Shown piece after piece: positions 54,155-63,174 of a stretch of DNA of 64,000 bases. Numbering within the stretch: position 1 is the first letter of the stretch; each line of letters begins with the position of its first letter. Source of the DNA: Methylobacter sp. BlB1 (GTDB lineage: Bacteria > Pseudomonadota > Gammaproteobacteria > Methylococcales > Methylomonadaceae); the NCBI RefSeq assembly GCF_015476545.1, contig NZ_JADMKV010000020.1:4966-68965 (forward strand), in the 5' to 3' direction. The position numbers and the translations under genes are program-made. The notes beneath the pieces were generated by a model that was not told where the DNA came from, made no database searches, and saw only the letters and a list, made by a program, of their open reading frames with translations.

Positions 54155-54562
54155 TTAATAAGGATAATCATAAATAGATAAATCAGGATAAAAGCGAGGA
54201 ATCCACGGCTGGAGTTTGAAGATTTCAATGTCGTTCTGAACTTCCAGCGCTTGTGCCGTCCGTTGGGCGGCGTTGGCTTGCCGCAAGGCGGCGACCACTT
54301 TGGCCTCTTCAATCCGGAAGGCGCGCTCCCTGTCCCAGGCTTCGGTCATGGTCTCATCCTCCATCCGGATTTCCTCTTTTTTTATGGCCCAGCGGTGCTG
54401 TGCGGCAAGCTGTCTTTGTTTGGGAATGTCGTAGATCACCATCGGCCGAACGGAGGGTTTATGAGGGCAGGGATCTTGCTGGTATTTGCCAGGGGCGCAC
54501 TTGTAAACCTGGGCGTAAGCGGAAGTTGATAGCAAGGCGAGCAGTAATAAAAATACTTTCAT
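54155..54562 (-). CDS. Secreted DUF4124-like protein
   Basis: A 135-residue protein with a signal peptide (MKVFLLLLALLSTSAYA) followed by QVYKCAPGKYQQDPCPHKPS, the N-terminal pattern of small periplasmic DUF4124-type proteins (YKC...PC). The rest is helical and charged (about residues 50-115) and ends in a Tyr/Asp/Pro-rich tail. Function unknown. It is monocistronic between repeat elements. Confidence 0.72.
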   Translation of the reverse strand: MKVFLLLLALLSTSAYAQVYKCAPGKYQQDPCPHKPSVRPMVIYDIPKQRQLAAQHRWAIKKEEIRMEDETMTEAWDRERAFRIEEAKVVAALRQANAAQRTAQALEVQNDIEIFKLQPWIPRFYPDLSIYDYPY

Positions 54563-54632
54563 TTCATCCTCCTTTGCAGGTGGTGCTTTGAGTATTTATG
54601 CAACTGACATTGCACAGTCAATAGTGACTGTA

Positions 54633-54652
54633 GGGTCGAATTCACTCGACCC
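54633..54652. repeat. Short palindrome GGGTCGA-ATTCAC-TCGACCC
   Basis: Seven-base arms with a six-base loop, preceded by GTA as in the other REP-like elements (GTAGGGT). It lies between two minus-strand genes and could be a REP-type unit or a weak terminator. Confidence 0.55.
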
Positions 54653-54669
54653 GGGAAGCCCGCCAGGGT

Positions 54670-54903
54670 TTATGACAGGCTGACGAAAATGGCACGCAAT
54701 CGCTTGCAGGGCATGAATGCATAATCCATCCGATTCATGGTTTCCATGCTCCAAGTGGGTATTTCAAGATGCATTTTCATGCAGAGCGCGGGAGCGATAG
54801 ATTCAGTCTCTATGATTGAATTTTTTAAGAGTTGTTCAATTTCTACCGCTTCCTGCCTGCCATGAAATGCCGGCCATGCGAAATACCCGGAAAACTGAGC
54901 CAT
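54670..54903 (-). CDS. Small hypothetical protein downstream of the debranching enzyme
   Basis: A 77-residue frame starting with ATG, 27 bases after the glucosidase stop. MAQFSGYFAWPAFHGRQEAV, then EIEQLLKNSIIETESIAPAL, looks plausibly coding but no family is recognised, and the ribosome site is weak. Low confidence. Confidence 0.35.
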   Translation of the reverse strand: MAQFSGYFAWPAFHGRQEAVEIEQLLKNSIIETESIAPALCMKMHLEIPTWSMETMNRMDYAFMPCKRLRAIFVSLS

Positions 54904-54930
54904 GATCAGCCGGAATTGGCCAGCCGTTGA

Positions 54931-57120
54931 TCAAAGCACGGCAACCAGTCCAATATCGCCGTTGCGCCGTTCTACGCTCACCGCTATATCATTGCCATGC
55001 CGGCGAACAGTCAAGTCAATGGTGGCGGTGCCGTAGCGCAAATCCCGGATGCGCAGCCAATCAAGATAACTTGGAAGACGCGGGTGATGTAATCGAAGCC
55101 GCGGACGGGCGCCTTCAAAGCTAATGCCCAGCATGGCTTCGATCAGCATGAATATAGCACCGCTGGCCCAGGCCTGAGGCGCACAGGCGACCGGATAAAG
55201 TATCGGGCCCTGTCCCTGCATGCGGTTAAAGCCGCAAAACAGTTCCGGAAGTCTGTGTTGATCGAAAAAAATGGAGGCATTAAACAAGCCTTCGACATAT
55301 TTTAAGGCTTCATCGACAAAACCATAGCGGACCATGCCGGCGGCGGCCAGCGCGGTGTCATGCGGCCAGACCGAGCCGTTATGATAGGACATGGGATTAT
55401 AGCGTGCTTCGCCGGCGAAAATTGTTCTTAACCCCCAACCGTTAAAGGCATTTTCCCCGGTCAATTGCCGGACCAGCCGCTCGGCCCGTTCCGGTTTAAT
55501 TATCCCGTTATAGAGCAAATGTCCCGGATTGGAACTGCGGACTGCGCAGGGCTTGCCCGTACCATCCAGTGCTATGGCATAGATGTCGAGATCATCGAGC
55601 CAGAAAGCCGCTTCAAAATCTTCCTGCAGGCGATCGGCTACGGTTCGCCAGTAGTGCGCCTTGTTTTCAAACTCAAAGCGCCCGGGAAGATTCGCATCAA
55701 GCTCCAGGCGGTCGGCAAGTTCCGCACCGCACTTTAACGCTTCCCAGGCATAACCCTGAACCTCGCACAGGGCTATTGGCGGTATGGCATCGCTGCCGTC
55801 ACGATGAAATACTGAATCGTTTGAATCTTTCCAGCCTTGCTGGACCAGACCGCTGGCTACATGCTGGCGATAGCTGAGAAAACCATCTTGTTCCAGTTTT
55901 GTAGTGACCCACTTCAAGGCTCTTTCGATATTAGGCCAAAGCTCCCTGATGAATGCTATATCACCGGTACGCTGAAAGTAACGGCCGGCAAGCACAACGA
56001 ACAAAGGCGTTGCATCCACGGTTCCGTAGTATCGTCGAAAGGGAACTTCATCCAGCGCGGGCATTTCGCCTTCACGCATTTCATGCAGAATTTTTCCCGG
56101 TTCGGCTTCTATCTTCGGATCGTCCAATTCGGTCTGTGTCGCAGCCAAAAAAGCCAAAACTCCGCGAGCTAATTCCGGCTGCACCCATAAGGTTTGCAGT
56201 GCGGTGATTAGCCCGTCGCGTCCGAAAGGAGTGGAAAACCAGGGGATTCCTGCATAGGGATAAGGGCCGTAAGTGGTTTCCGTGGTCAGGATCTGCAAGT
56301 CGGCCGCTGAACGGTTGAGCCATTCATTGAATTGCACGTTGTCGGACCAGACCGATGCGCGGGACGCCCGGTCGGCTTCAATTTCACGGTTCTTGGCTTC
56401 AATGGCCTTCGAATGATCGAGCAAATGAAAATGGGCGTCACCATTAACGCATGTGATCAGAGATTCCAGTTCATAACTGTCTCCCGGCGCCAGATCGATC
56501 CAGAATTTCGCTTTGTCGTTGACCAATTGATCGGGACGCCTGTTAAAACCGATACGTGTGCGGCGGATAACGCCGTCCAATCCTTCATAAGTCAAAATGA
56601 CTGCGTTCTGTTCCAGGATCGGGTCTTTTTGCTTGCCGCGACGCGCCCGTTCCACGCCGCGCACTTCGAAAATATCGCTAAAATCGGCATCAAATTGATA
56701 CTCCAGATAGAAGCGATGCCGTTGATCATGGTAGTTAACTATTTTCAGGTGCTCGCTGAGCGAACTCTCATGGGCGATCAATTCGCGATGTAGATGTAGA
56801 CTGCCTTTAGGGAGCCAGAGCGCTTCATCACGAAACATATCCGGCGTAGTTTGGTCAACTACCAAGCGACTGTTGTCGAGCCGAACCATGGAATTGAGCA
56901 GCATCGGTTCTCGTTCGGCCAGTTTGATATGCCAGAATGACAGGTGACGGGTGCCGAGAAAATAAAATCCTTGTTCGCCGAAACCAACCCAGCTTATTTC
57001 GCCGTGACGGCTGAAAACGCCAAAGCTGTCGCCGGATTTAAGAACCTTGGTCCGATCGTCGGCGCGTGAAGAAGTGGCCGGAATATACCAGCTGTTATCT
57101 ATTTGTACAGAACCTTCCAT
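54931..57120 (-). CDS. Amylo-alpha-1,6-glucosidase (glycogen-debranching type)
   Basis: A 729-residue protein with an N-terminal GDE-type domain (about 1-220, SWYIPATSSRADDRTKVLKS) and a C-terminal six-hairpin glucosidase domain beginning near YPYAGIPWFSTPFGRDGLIT (about 280-300), with ALCEVQGYAWEALKCGAELA and YHNGSVWPHDTALAAAGMVR as further conserved parts. Such enzymes remove alpha-1,6 branches from glycogen or related glucans; some act on other glycosides. It follows the GT4 gene with a 21-base gap, pointing to a shared polysaccharide or oligosaccharide role. Confidence 0.88.
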   Translation of the reverse strand: MEGSVQIDNSWYIPATSSRADDRTKVLKSGDSFGVFSRHGEISWVGFGEQGFYFLGTRHLSFWHIKLAEREPMLLNSMVRLDNSRLVVDQTTPDMFRDEALWLPKGSLHLHRELIAHESSLSEHLKIVNYHDQRHRFYLEYQFDADFSDIFEVRGVERARRGKQKDPILEQNAVILTYEGLDGVIRRTRIGFNRRPDQLVNDKAKFWIDLAPGDSYELESLITCVNGDAHFHLLDHSKAIEAKNREIEADRASRASVWSDNVQFNEWLNRSAADLQILTTETTYGPYPYAGIPWFSTPFGRDGLITALQTLWVQPELARGVLAFLAATQTELDDPKIEAEPGKILHEMREGEMPALDEVPFRRYYGTVDATPLFVVLAGRYFQRTGDIAFIRELWPNIERALKWVTTKLEQDGFLSYRQHVASGLVQQGWKDSNDSVFHRDGSDAIPPIALCEVQGYAWEALKCGAELADRLELDANLPGRFEFENKAHYWRTVADRLQEDFEAAFWLDDLDIYAIALDGTGKPCAVRSSNPGHLLYNGIIKPERAERLVRQLTGENAFNGWGLRTIFAGEARYNPMSYHNGSVWPHDTALAAAGMVRYGFVDEALKYVEGLFNASIFFDQHRLPELFCGFNRMQGQGPILYPVACAPQAWASGAIFMLIEAMLGISFEGARPRLRLHHPRLPSYLDWLRIRDLRYGTATIDLTVRRHGNDIAVSVERRNGDIGLVAVL

Positions 57121-57141
57121 TGCATCCTCCGATAGCTATCG

Positions 57142-58293
57142 TTAAAGTTTGTCGGAAGTGCCGGTCGATGCAGTGGCTAGCCGTTGCTTCCAGGCATCGC
57201 TTGGCGATATTTTTCGATTTTTCCTCATATTTATAAGGTACGCGCCGGAATCCGAACGGGTATTTTCCTGCTGCACCATCAGTTTTTGATAAGCATTGAC
57301 ATAATTTTTGGCCATCCGCTCTGCCGAGAAGCGTTCTTCGAAATAGCTCCGGCAGACGCCGCGATCGATCTGGTCGATACGGGCTATAGCTGAGACGGCT
57401 TCTTCTTTGGATTCCACGACATAACCGGTCACACCGTTTATCATTACTTCAGGTACGGAACCACGCCGATAAGCGATGACAGGCGTGCCGCAGGCCATGG
57501 CTTCAATCATTACCAAGCCAAAAGGTTCCGGCCAGGCTATCGGAAATACGAGCGCCTTCGCGCCGCCCAGCAATTCATTTTTACCCCGTTCGTCCACTTC
57601 GCCGATAAATTCAATCAATGGATGATCGAGATGAGGGCGAATGCGGGTCTCAAAATACTCGCGATCCACGTCATCGATTTTTGCAGCCATTTTTAGCGGC
57701 ATGCCTGCATTCAGGGCAATTTCGATAGCCTCTTCAGCGCCTTTTTCAGGCGACATGCGGCCAAGGAAGGCCAGATAATCGCCGGCATTGGCCTGGAAGT
57801 CGTATAATTCGACCGGAATACCGTTGTACACCGTGTCGGTCCAACGTGCCATGGGTAAAGGGTCGCGCTGATGATTGGCTATCGAAATTACCGGCATATC
57901 CAGGAATTCATTGAATAATGATTTAAGGTCGGGTAAATCGAGACGGCCATGCAGAGTTGTCACTTGCGGCGTTCGCATCTTCCGCCACAAAGGAAAATGA
58001 AAATAGTCGGTATGGAAGTGAATAAAGTCGAAGCTTTCGGCAACACTGCTTACTTGAGCTAACTGCAACATATGCCAGGCCATGGGATCGCGTTTTTCAG
58101 GCGCCAGACGCAAGGCTTTGGGGACAATAGCATGTAACTTGGCGCTGGTGCAGGAGTCGGCGCTGGCGAAGAGCGTGACTTCATGACCCTGTTGTACCAG
58201 GGCTTCGGTCAGATAGTGAACTACTCGTTCCGTTCCCCCATAGGTTTTCGGTGGAACACTTTCATGCAAGGGTGCGACTTGGGCAATTTTCAT
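57142..58293 (-). CDS. GT4-family glycosyltransferase
   Basis: A 383-residue GT-B glycosyltransferase. I start at the ATG at 58293 (MKIAQVAPLHESVPPKTYGG), with GAGGT seven bases upstream; a frame to 58440 lacks similarity. The C-terminal nucleotide-sugar binding half has LGRMSPEKGAEEAIEIA and WPEPFGLVMIEAMACGTPVI, with the E-x7-E motif of family 4. The acceptor is unknown; it is operonic with the debranching enzyme. N-terminal YGGTERVVHYLTEALVQQGH fits the family. Confidence 0.88.
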   Translation of the reverse strand: MKIAQVAPLHESVPPKTYGGTERVVHYLTEALVQQGHEVTLFASADSCTSAKLHAIVPKALRLAPEKRDPMAWHMLQLAQVSSVAESFDFIHFHTDYFHFPLWRKMRTPQVTTLHGRLDLPDLKSLFNEFLDMPVISIANHQRDPLPMARWTDTVYNGIPVELYDFQANAGDYLAFLGRMSPEKGAEEAIEIALNAGMPLKMAAKIDDVDREYFETRIRPHLDHPLIEFIGEVDERGKNELLGGAKALVFPIAWPEPFGLVMIEAMACGTPVIAYRRGSVPEVMINGVTGYVVESKEEAVSAIARIDQIDRGVCRSYFEERFSAERMAKNYVNAYQKLMVQQENTRSDSGAYLINMRKNRKISPSDAWKQRLATASTGTSDKL

Positions 58294-58772
58294 CTGTATA
58301 ACCTCTTGATATATAATAAAAATTGTTTGGGTCCAGCAATGAATAGACAGGTCGGCTTTCTTTAGGCAGCAGTTTTTAAAGACACTGCATTTAAAAACGG
58401 GTTGGTATTGCAAACGGTGAAGGCCGGGTCTGCATAACATTAGTTAGTCTGAGGACAAGGGCCTCATGTTTCAAGTTTTTTTGGAATTACCTCCATAAAA
58501 CGGATGATTTTTAGCCCAGTACTTTACTTGTGGAGCAGGCTGCTCGGGGCAGCAAACGAGGGTAAAAAACTGTCCGTATGTAGCATTAATCAGTAAAAAA
58601 CCTGCGAGTCAGGCTCAAACTGATCAATTTTTCAAAATAAAAAATTTGATCAATAATTAATCCATATGATTCTAATATGCGCTAATTGTTCAATATCCGC
58701 CGGAGAATAGTGTTTTAACCTCTTGCTGGAGCTGCAATTGGCCGCATTTTTATAAATTTATCGGGAGCATAA
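58294..58772. other. Divergent intergenic region
   Basis: A 479-base divergent gap between the glycosyltransferase and DUF167 genes, A/T-rich from about 58600. Both promoters must lie here, but no convincing box pair was found. No gene seen. Confidence 0.5.
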
Positions 58773-59087
58773 ATGTCATCATTTTGCCATTGGGAGGACG
58801 ATACATTGGTACTGAATATCCTGGGCCGGCCGCGCGCCAAACGTACGGCAATCGGCAAGGTCATTGGCAAGCAATTGGAAATTCATGTTGCCGAAATGCC
58901 GGTGCGAGGCAGGGCTACGGCGCATCTGGTACAGTTTCTGGCTGAGGAGTTCCAAGTCAATATCAGTGCTATCGTGGTCGTGTTCGGTGTCTATAACGTC
59001 AATAAGCAACTGCGCATTACAGCGCCCAAGCGACTCCCTGCCGTTATTCCCCAACCGCCTGGGCATGATTTACTGCCTCGGCGGTAA
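58773..59087 (+). CDS. DUF167 (YggU-like) family protein
   Basis: A 104-residue protein of the DUF167 family. The core has AKRTAIGKVIGKQLEIHVAE, then PVRGRATAHLVQFLAEEFQV and VFGVYNVNKQLRI. GGGAG before the ATG is a good ribosome site. Function of the family is unknown; the C-terminal end (PPGHDLLPRR) extends past the usual domain. Confidence 0.85.
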   Translation: MSSFCHWEDDTLVLNILGRPRAKRTAIGKVIGKQLEIHVAEMPVRGRATAHLVQFLAEEFQVNISAIVVVFGVYNVNKQLRITAPKRLPAVIPQPPGHDLLPRR

Positions 59088-59175
59088 AATTGCGCGTTTT
59101 GTTTACCAAAGTGGCCGCCTTTAATAATCAAGCAACTAAAATGATTTTTACATAAGGGCAACTCAAACTTGTAGA

Positions 59176-59191
59176 GGCGACTGCAGTCGCC
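59176..59191. repeat. Perfect palindrome GGCGACTGCAGTCGCC
   Basis: A 16-base perfect palindrome in the flank of the DUF167 gene, sharing the GGCGACT core with elements at 19333 and 54023. It is surrounded by GTAGA and CCCTATAGG. Confidence 0.65.
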
Positions 59192-59384
59192 CCTATAGGA
59201 TTTAAAAACAGCTTTTTCCTCTTGGATTTCCTCTTCTATTTTCTCTTGATGGGTGAAGGACACGGAATGCCTGAGTCCTTATATTGGGTTAGCGTTATGC
59301 AATCAGCTGTGCCCTTTTAATCATTCTGTCATTAGCGCTACCTATAATCCGAGCCTCATCAATAGTAATAATGGAGCAATTTCT

Positions 59385-60974
59385 ATGAAGAGGGTCGACA
59401 AAAATTCCTTTAAGAATCAGGAAAGATTAAGCATGACCGCTTTGCCGCTATTTCTGGCATTGGCTGCTTCAAACATGGCGGCAGCGGATGACGGTGTTCC
59501 ATTGATGGAGCAGGGCATCCAGTTCGGTGATCTGGCGCCGGGACGAGCCATTGTATGGAGCCGGACCGATCGCCCGGCCCGAATGATGGTGGAGTACGCG
59601 CTCAATGAGCAATTCGACGATTCCCGGATTATCCGAGGACCTTATGCATTCGAAAGTACCGATTTTACCGCCCGTCAGGATTTGGTTGGCCTTCCTCAAG
59701 GCAGCGATGTTTTCGTCAAGGTCTGGTTCGAGGATCTGACCAATGCCCATGCCAAAAGCGAGCCGGTTGCAGGCCATTTCCATATGATCGGCGAACGCGA
59801 CAATATCCGTTTTGTTTGGGGAGGAGATACATCGGGTCAAGGTTGGGGTATTAATGAACCCTTTGGCGGCATGAAAATCTATGAAGCCATGCGTCAGGTC
59901 GAGCCTCAGTTCTTCATTCAAAGCGGCGACAATATTTATTCCGATGGACCCATTCCGCCAAGCAGACCCGCCGAAGACGGCAAAATCTGGACCAATCTTG
60001 TTACTCCTGAAGTCAGCAAAGTCGCCGAAACGCTGGATGAGTTCCGCGGCCGCTATAAGTACAATCTGCTGGATGAAAATCTGCGGCGCTTCAATGCCGA
60101 AGTTCCGCAAGTCTGGCAGTGGGACGATCACGAAGTCGTCAACAACTGGTCCGACTCAAAAGATCTGAACAATGACGGCAGCTATACCGTCAAGGATGTG
60201 CCTTTGTTGCTTGCCCGCGCCACCAAGGCTTTTCATGAATATGCGCCCCTGCGTCCTCACGATGCCGAAGAGGCCAGCCGTATCTATAGAAAAATTTCTT
60301 ACGGCAAACTGCTGGATGTATTTGTGCTGGATATGCGCACTTATCGCGGCCCTAATTCCACTAATCTGCAAACGCAGGAAAGCGCCGAAACGGCTTTTCT
60401 GGGCGAAACGCAACTTGCGTGGCTGAAGGAAGAACTGAAGAATTCCCGCGCAGTATGGAAAGTTATCTCCGCCGATATGCCCATCGGCCTCAACATCGGT
60501 GACGGCGTCGATACTCAGGGCAATGCGCTCTGGGAAGCTGTTGCCAATGGCGACAACGGGCCGGCGGCTGGCCGCGAACTGGAAATTGCCAGCCTGCTGA
60601 GCTTCGTCAAACATGAACACATCAATAATATCGTCTGGCTGACTGCCGACGTTCATTATGCGGCTGCCCACTTCTACGATCCCGGCAAAGCTCAAACCAG
60701 GGATTTTGCTCCGTTCTGGGAGTTTGTGGCCGGGCCGCTTAATGCCGGCTCCTTTGGCCCCAAAAGCACAGACGCCACCTTCGGCCCGCAAGTGGTATTC
60801 ACCAAAGCGCCATCGGCCGGCCAAGTCAATCTTTCGCCCTTCGCCGGACTGCAATTCTTCGGCGAAGTCAACATTGATCGAAAGAGCCGTGCTTTGAGCG
60901 TCGATCTGAAAGATATCGAGGGTACGACCGTATTCAGCAAAACGCTGATCGCCGCAACATCGGACAAGGATTGA
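59385..60974 (+). CDS. phoD: PhoD-like alkaline phosphatase
   Basis: A 529-residue exported phosphatase or phosphodiesterase of the PhoD family. I start at the ATG at 59385 (GGAG nine bases upstream); a frame from 59253 is longer but poorly supported. A signal-type segment (TALPLFLALAASNMAAADD) precedes the PhoD N-domain. The metallophosphatase site shows FVWGGDTSGQGWGINEPFGG, FFIQSGDNIYSDGP, WQWDDHEVVNNWSD and WLTADVHYAAAHFYDP. DLNNDGSYTVKDVPLL (about 262-277) looks like a calcium-binding loop. It is separated from glpQ by a terminator. Confidence 0.93.
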   Translation: MKRVDKNSFKNQERLSMTALPLFLALAASNMAAADDGVPLMEQGIQFGDLAPGRAIVWSRTDRPARMMVEYALNEQFDDSRIIRGPYAFESTDFTARQDLVGLPQGSDVFVKVWFEDLTNAHAKSEPVAGHFHMIGERDNIRFVWGGDTSGQGWGINEPFGGMKIYEAMRQVEPQFFIQSGDNIYSDGPIPPSRPAEDGKIWTNLVTPEVSKVAETLDEFRGRYKYNLLDENLRRFNAEVPQVWQWDDHEVVNNWSDSKDLNNDGSYTVKDVPLLLARATKAFHEYAPLRPHDAEEASRIYRKISYGKLLDVFVLDMRTYRGPNSTNLQTQESAETAFLGETQLAWLKEELKNSRAVWKVISADMPIGLNIGDGVDTQGNALWEAVANGDNGPAAGRELEIASLLSFVKHEHINNIVWLTADVHYAAAHFYDPGKAQTRDFAPFWEFVAGPLNAGSFGPKSTDATFGPQVVFTKAPSAGQVNLSPFAGLQFFGEVNIDRKSRALSVDLKDIEGTTVFSKTLIAATSDKD

Positions 60975-60981
60975 TTTTTGG

Positions 60982-61015
60982 CTGCCGAGGTCATGTCAGG
61001 CATCGGCAGTTTTTT
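60982..61015 (+). terminator. Intrinsic terminator of phoD
   Basis: CTGCCGA (60982-60988) pairs with TCGGCAG (61003-61009), then six T residues, 8 bases after the phoD stop. It separates phoD from glpQ, 52 bases downstream. Confidence 0.9.
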
Positions 61016-61066
61016 ATCAATCTGTGCCAATAATCTCAAGCACTTTATCTCTAAAGGATTTGATTC

Positions 61067-62299
61067 ATGTTAAATCAATTTCACAACCTAACTCTCTTAA
61101 CGCTTGCGATACTTGCCGTCATGAGTTTGCAAAACTCTGCTGAAGCTACGCCTTTTGAGAATAAAGCGCCCATTGTAATCGGTCACCGGGGCGCATCCGG
61201 TTATCTGCCTGAACACACGCTGGAAGGCTACGCACTGGCGATCGAGATGGGCGCTGATTACATCGAACCCGATCTGGTCCTGACCAAAGACGGCCAGATG
61301 ATAGCGCGTCACGAACCGATGATAGGCGCTACTACCGATGTGGCCTCTCATCCGGAATTCGCCAGCCGCAAGACCAGGCGCATGGTCGATGGCGTTGAAT
61401 ACAATGACTGGTTTGCCAGCGATTTTACTCTGGCCGAGATCAAAACCCTGCGCGCCATTCAGTCCCGTGCCGGTAGGGATCAGCAATACAATGGCCTTTA
61501 CCCGATTCCAACTCTCGATGAAGTGATTGCCCTGATCAAACAAAAAAGTAGTGAGACAGGGCGCACCATCGTTATTTACCCTGAAATCAAGCACTCGACT
61601 TATCACGCGGAGCTAAAGGATGAGCACAATCGCAAACTGTTCGGTCCGCATTTTTTCGAAAAGAGGCTGCTGAATAAACTCCATGCCGCATACGGCAACA
61701 GCGCATGCGCGCCGATTTTCATCCAGTCTTTCGAAGTGAGCAATCTTATATACTTGAACTTTAAAACAAATATCAAACTGGTGCAGTTGATCGACGCGGA
61801 TGATGTGAATGCCGATGGTTCAATATCGCTGGCAGCACCTTACCGGCAACCTTATGACTTCGTTGCCTTGGGCGATCTACGCACATTTGCCGATTTATTG
61901 ACTGAAGAGGGGCTGGATTTCGTCAGAACTTACGCCGATGGTATCGGTCCATGGAAACCATACTTGGTAAAGACTGTGGATGACGGTATTGACCGCGATG
62001 GCGACGGCAAGCTAACCATCAATGACCGGCGCGTTGAAGGCAGCACAGGCGTGCTGGAAATGGCTCATGAAAAAGGCCTGCAGGTTCATACCTGGACTTT
62101 CCGCAATGACGCCGGTGGCTACGGCTTTACCGATCCCGAAGAAGAAATGACTTACTATTTTGATTTGGGCGTCGATGGTCTGTTCACGGATTTTCCGGAT
62201 ACGGGCATATCTGCTCGCGACGAATCAAAAAATGCCACAGGAGGCGACGCGTTTTTACAGAAAGATTGTAAACAGCGTAAATCTAAACATGGGCATTAA
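61067..62299 (+). CDS. glpQ: Glycerophosphodiester phosphodiesterase GlpQ
   Basis: A 410-residue exported phosphodiesterase. The signal peptide (to about residue 27, SAEA) is followed by VIGHRGASGYLPEHTLEGYA (catalytic His and Glu), MGADYIEPDLVLTKDGQMIA and HEPMI, the GDPD core. IDRDGDGKLTINDRRV (about 308-323) is an EF-hand-like insertion near the C-terminus. It hydrolyses glycerophosphodiesters from lipid breakdown, releasing glycerol-3-phosphate, and with PhoD suggests phosphorus scavenging. Confidence 0.95.
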   Translation: MLNQFHNLTLLTLAILAVMSLQNSAEATPFENKAPIVIGHRGASGYLPEHTLEGYALAIEMGADYIEPDLVLTKDGQMIARHEPMIGATTDVASHPEFASRKTRRMVDGVEYNDWFASDFTLAEIKTLRAIQSRAGRDQQYNGLYPIPTLDEVIALIKQKSSETGRTIVIYPEIKHSTYHAELKDEHNRKLFGPHFFEKRLLNKLHAAYGNSACAPIFIQSFEVSNLIYLNFKTNIKLVQLIDADDVNADGSISLAAPYRQPYDFVALGDLRTFADLLTEEGLDFVRTYADGIGPWKPYLVKTVDDGIDRDGDGKLTINDRRVEGSTGVLEMAHEKGLQVHTWTFRNDAGGYGFTDPEEEMTYYFDLGVDGLFTDFPDTGISARDESKNATGGDAFLQKDCKQRKSKHGH

Positions 62300-62521
62300 T
62301 TGACAGGCTCTGTTGCGTTTACAAAGGATGAAGACACGGTTTCGGCAATTTGCGCCCGCAGCCGCAGCGTATGATCGCGAAGCATCCTGTTGGTGAAAAA
62401 ACATGATTTTCATCGACGCTTGGTAGCCGTCGACTTATCATGTATGTTTAATACGGCGATAAATTGATCGTTTATAAGATAATAAAGCCTAATTCATAGC
62501 ATCAAAAGGAGTTAAAGCATC

Positions 62522-63172
62522 ATGAGCATGACTTTAGTTATCGGCAACAAAAATTATTCTTCCTGGTCCTTGCGTCCGTGGCTGTTTCTGAAACACCACG
62601 GCATCATCTTTGATGAAGTCAAAATATCATTGGCTCAGGCGGATTCCAAAAGCCGGATACTTGGCTTTTCCCCGTCTGGCAAGGTGCCGGTTCTGATCGA
62701 TGGCGGACTCAAGGTCTGGGATTCGCTGGCTATTATGGAATATCTGGCCGATCGGTTCCCGGAAACCCAGGCTTGGCCTCAAGAGCAGGCGGAAAGGGCA
62801 TTCGCGCGTTCGATTTCGGCGGAAATGCATGCCGGTTTCCCAGCCCTGCGCGCGCATTGCGGCATGAATTGCCGGCGTCCGCCGGCCGCCAAGAAGCTGC
62901 CCGAGGAAGTGCGCAATGATATCGAGCGCATCGGACAAATCTGGCAGCAATGCCGGAAACAGTATTGGGACAGAGGTCCCTGGCTGTTTGGCCAGTTCAC
63001 GATTGCCGATGCCATGTTTGCGCCGATGGCTTTGCGCTTTCATTTATATCAATTGGATACCAACGCGGAAGCGCGCGGTTATGTCAATGCAGTGCTTGAG
63101 CATCCGGCGCTCAAGGAATGGGTTGAAGCCGGCATGCAGGAGCTGGAAGTGATCCCTGCCTATGAGGACTGA
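62522..63172 (+). CDS. Glutathione S-transferase family protein
   Basis: A 216-residue GST. The N-terminal thioredoxin-like domain reads MTLVIGNKNYSSWSLRPWLF, where Ser may be the catalytic residue, with SPSGKVPVLIDGGLKVWDSL (cis-Pro and the glutathione-binding Ser). The C-terminal helical domain has WLFGQFTIADAMFAPMALRF (about 158-177). The substrate is unknown. GGAG lies 12 bases before the ATG. The NAT gene starts two bases after its stop, suggesting a two-gene operon. Confidence 0.9.
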   Translation: MSMTLVIGNKNYSSWSLRPWLFLKHHGIIFDEVKISLAQADSKSRILGFSPSGKVPVLIDGGLKVWDSLAIMEYLADRFPETQAWPQEQAERAFARSISAEMHAGFPALRAHCGMNCRRPPAAKKLPEEVRNDIERIGQIWQQCRKQYWDRGPWLFGQFTIADAMFAPMALRFHLYQLDTNAEARGYVNAVLEHPALKEWVEAGMQELEVIPAYED

Positions 63173-63174
63173 CG

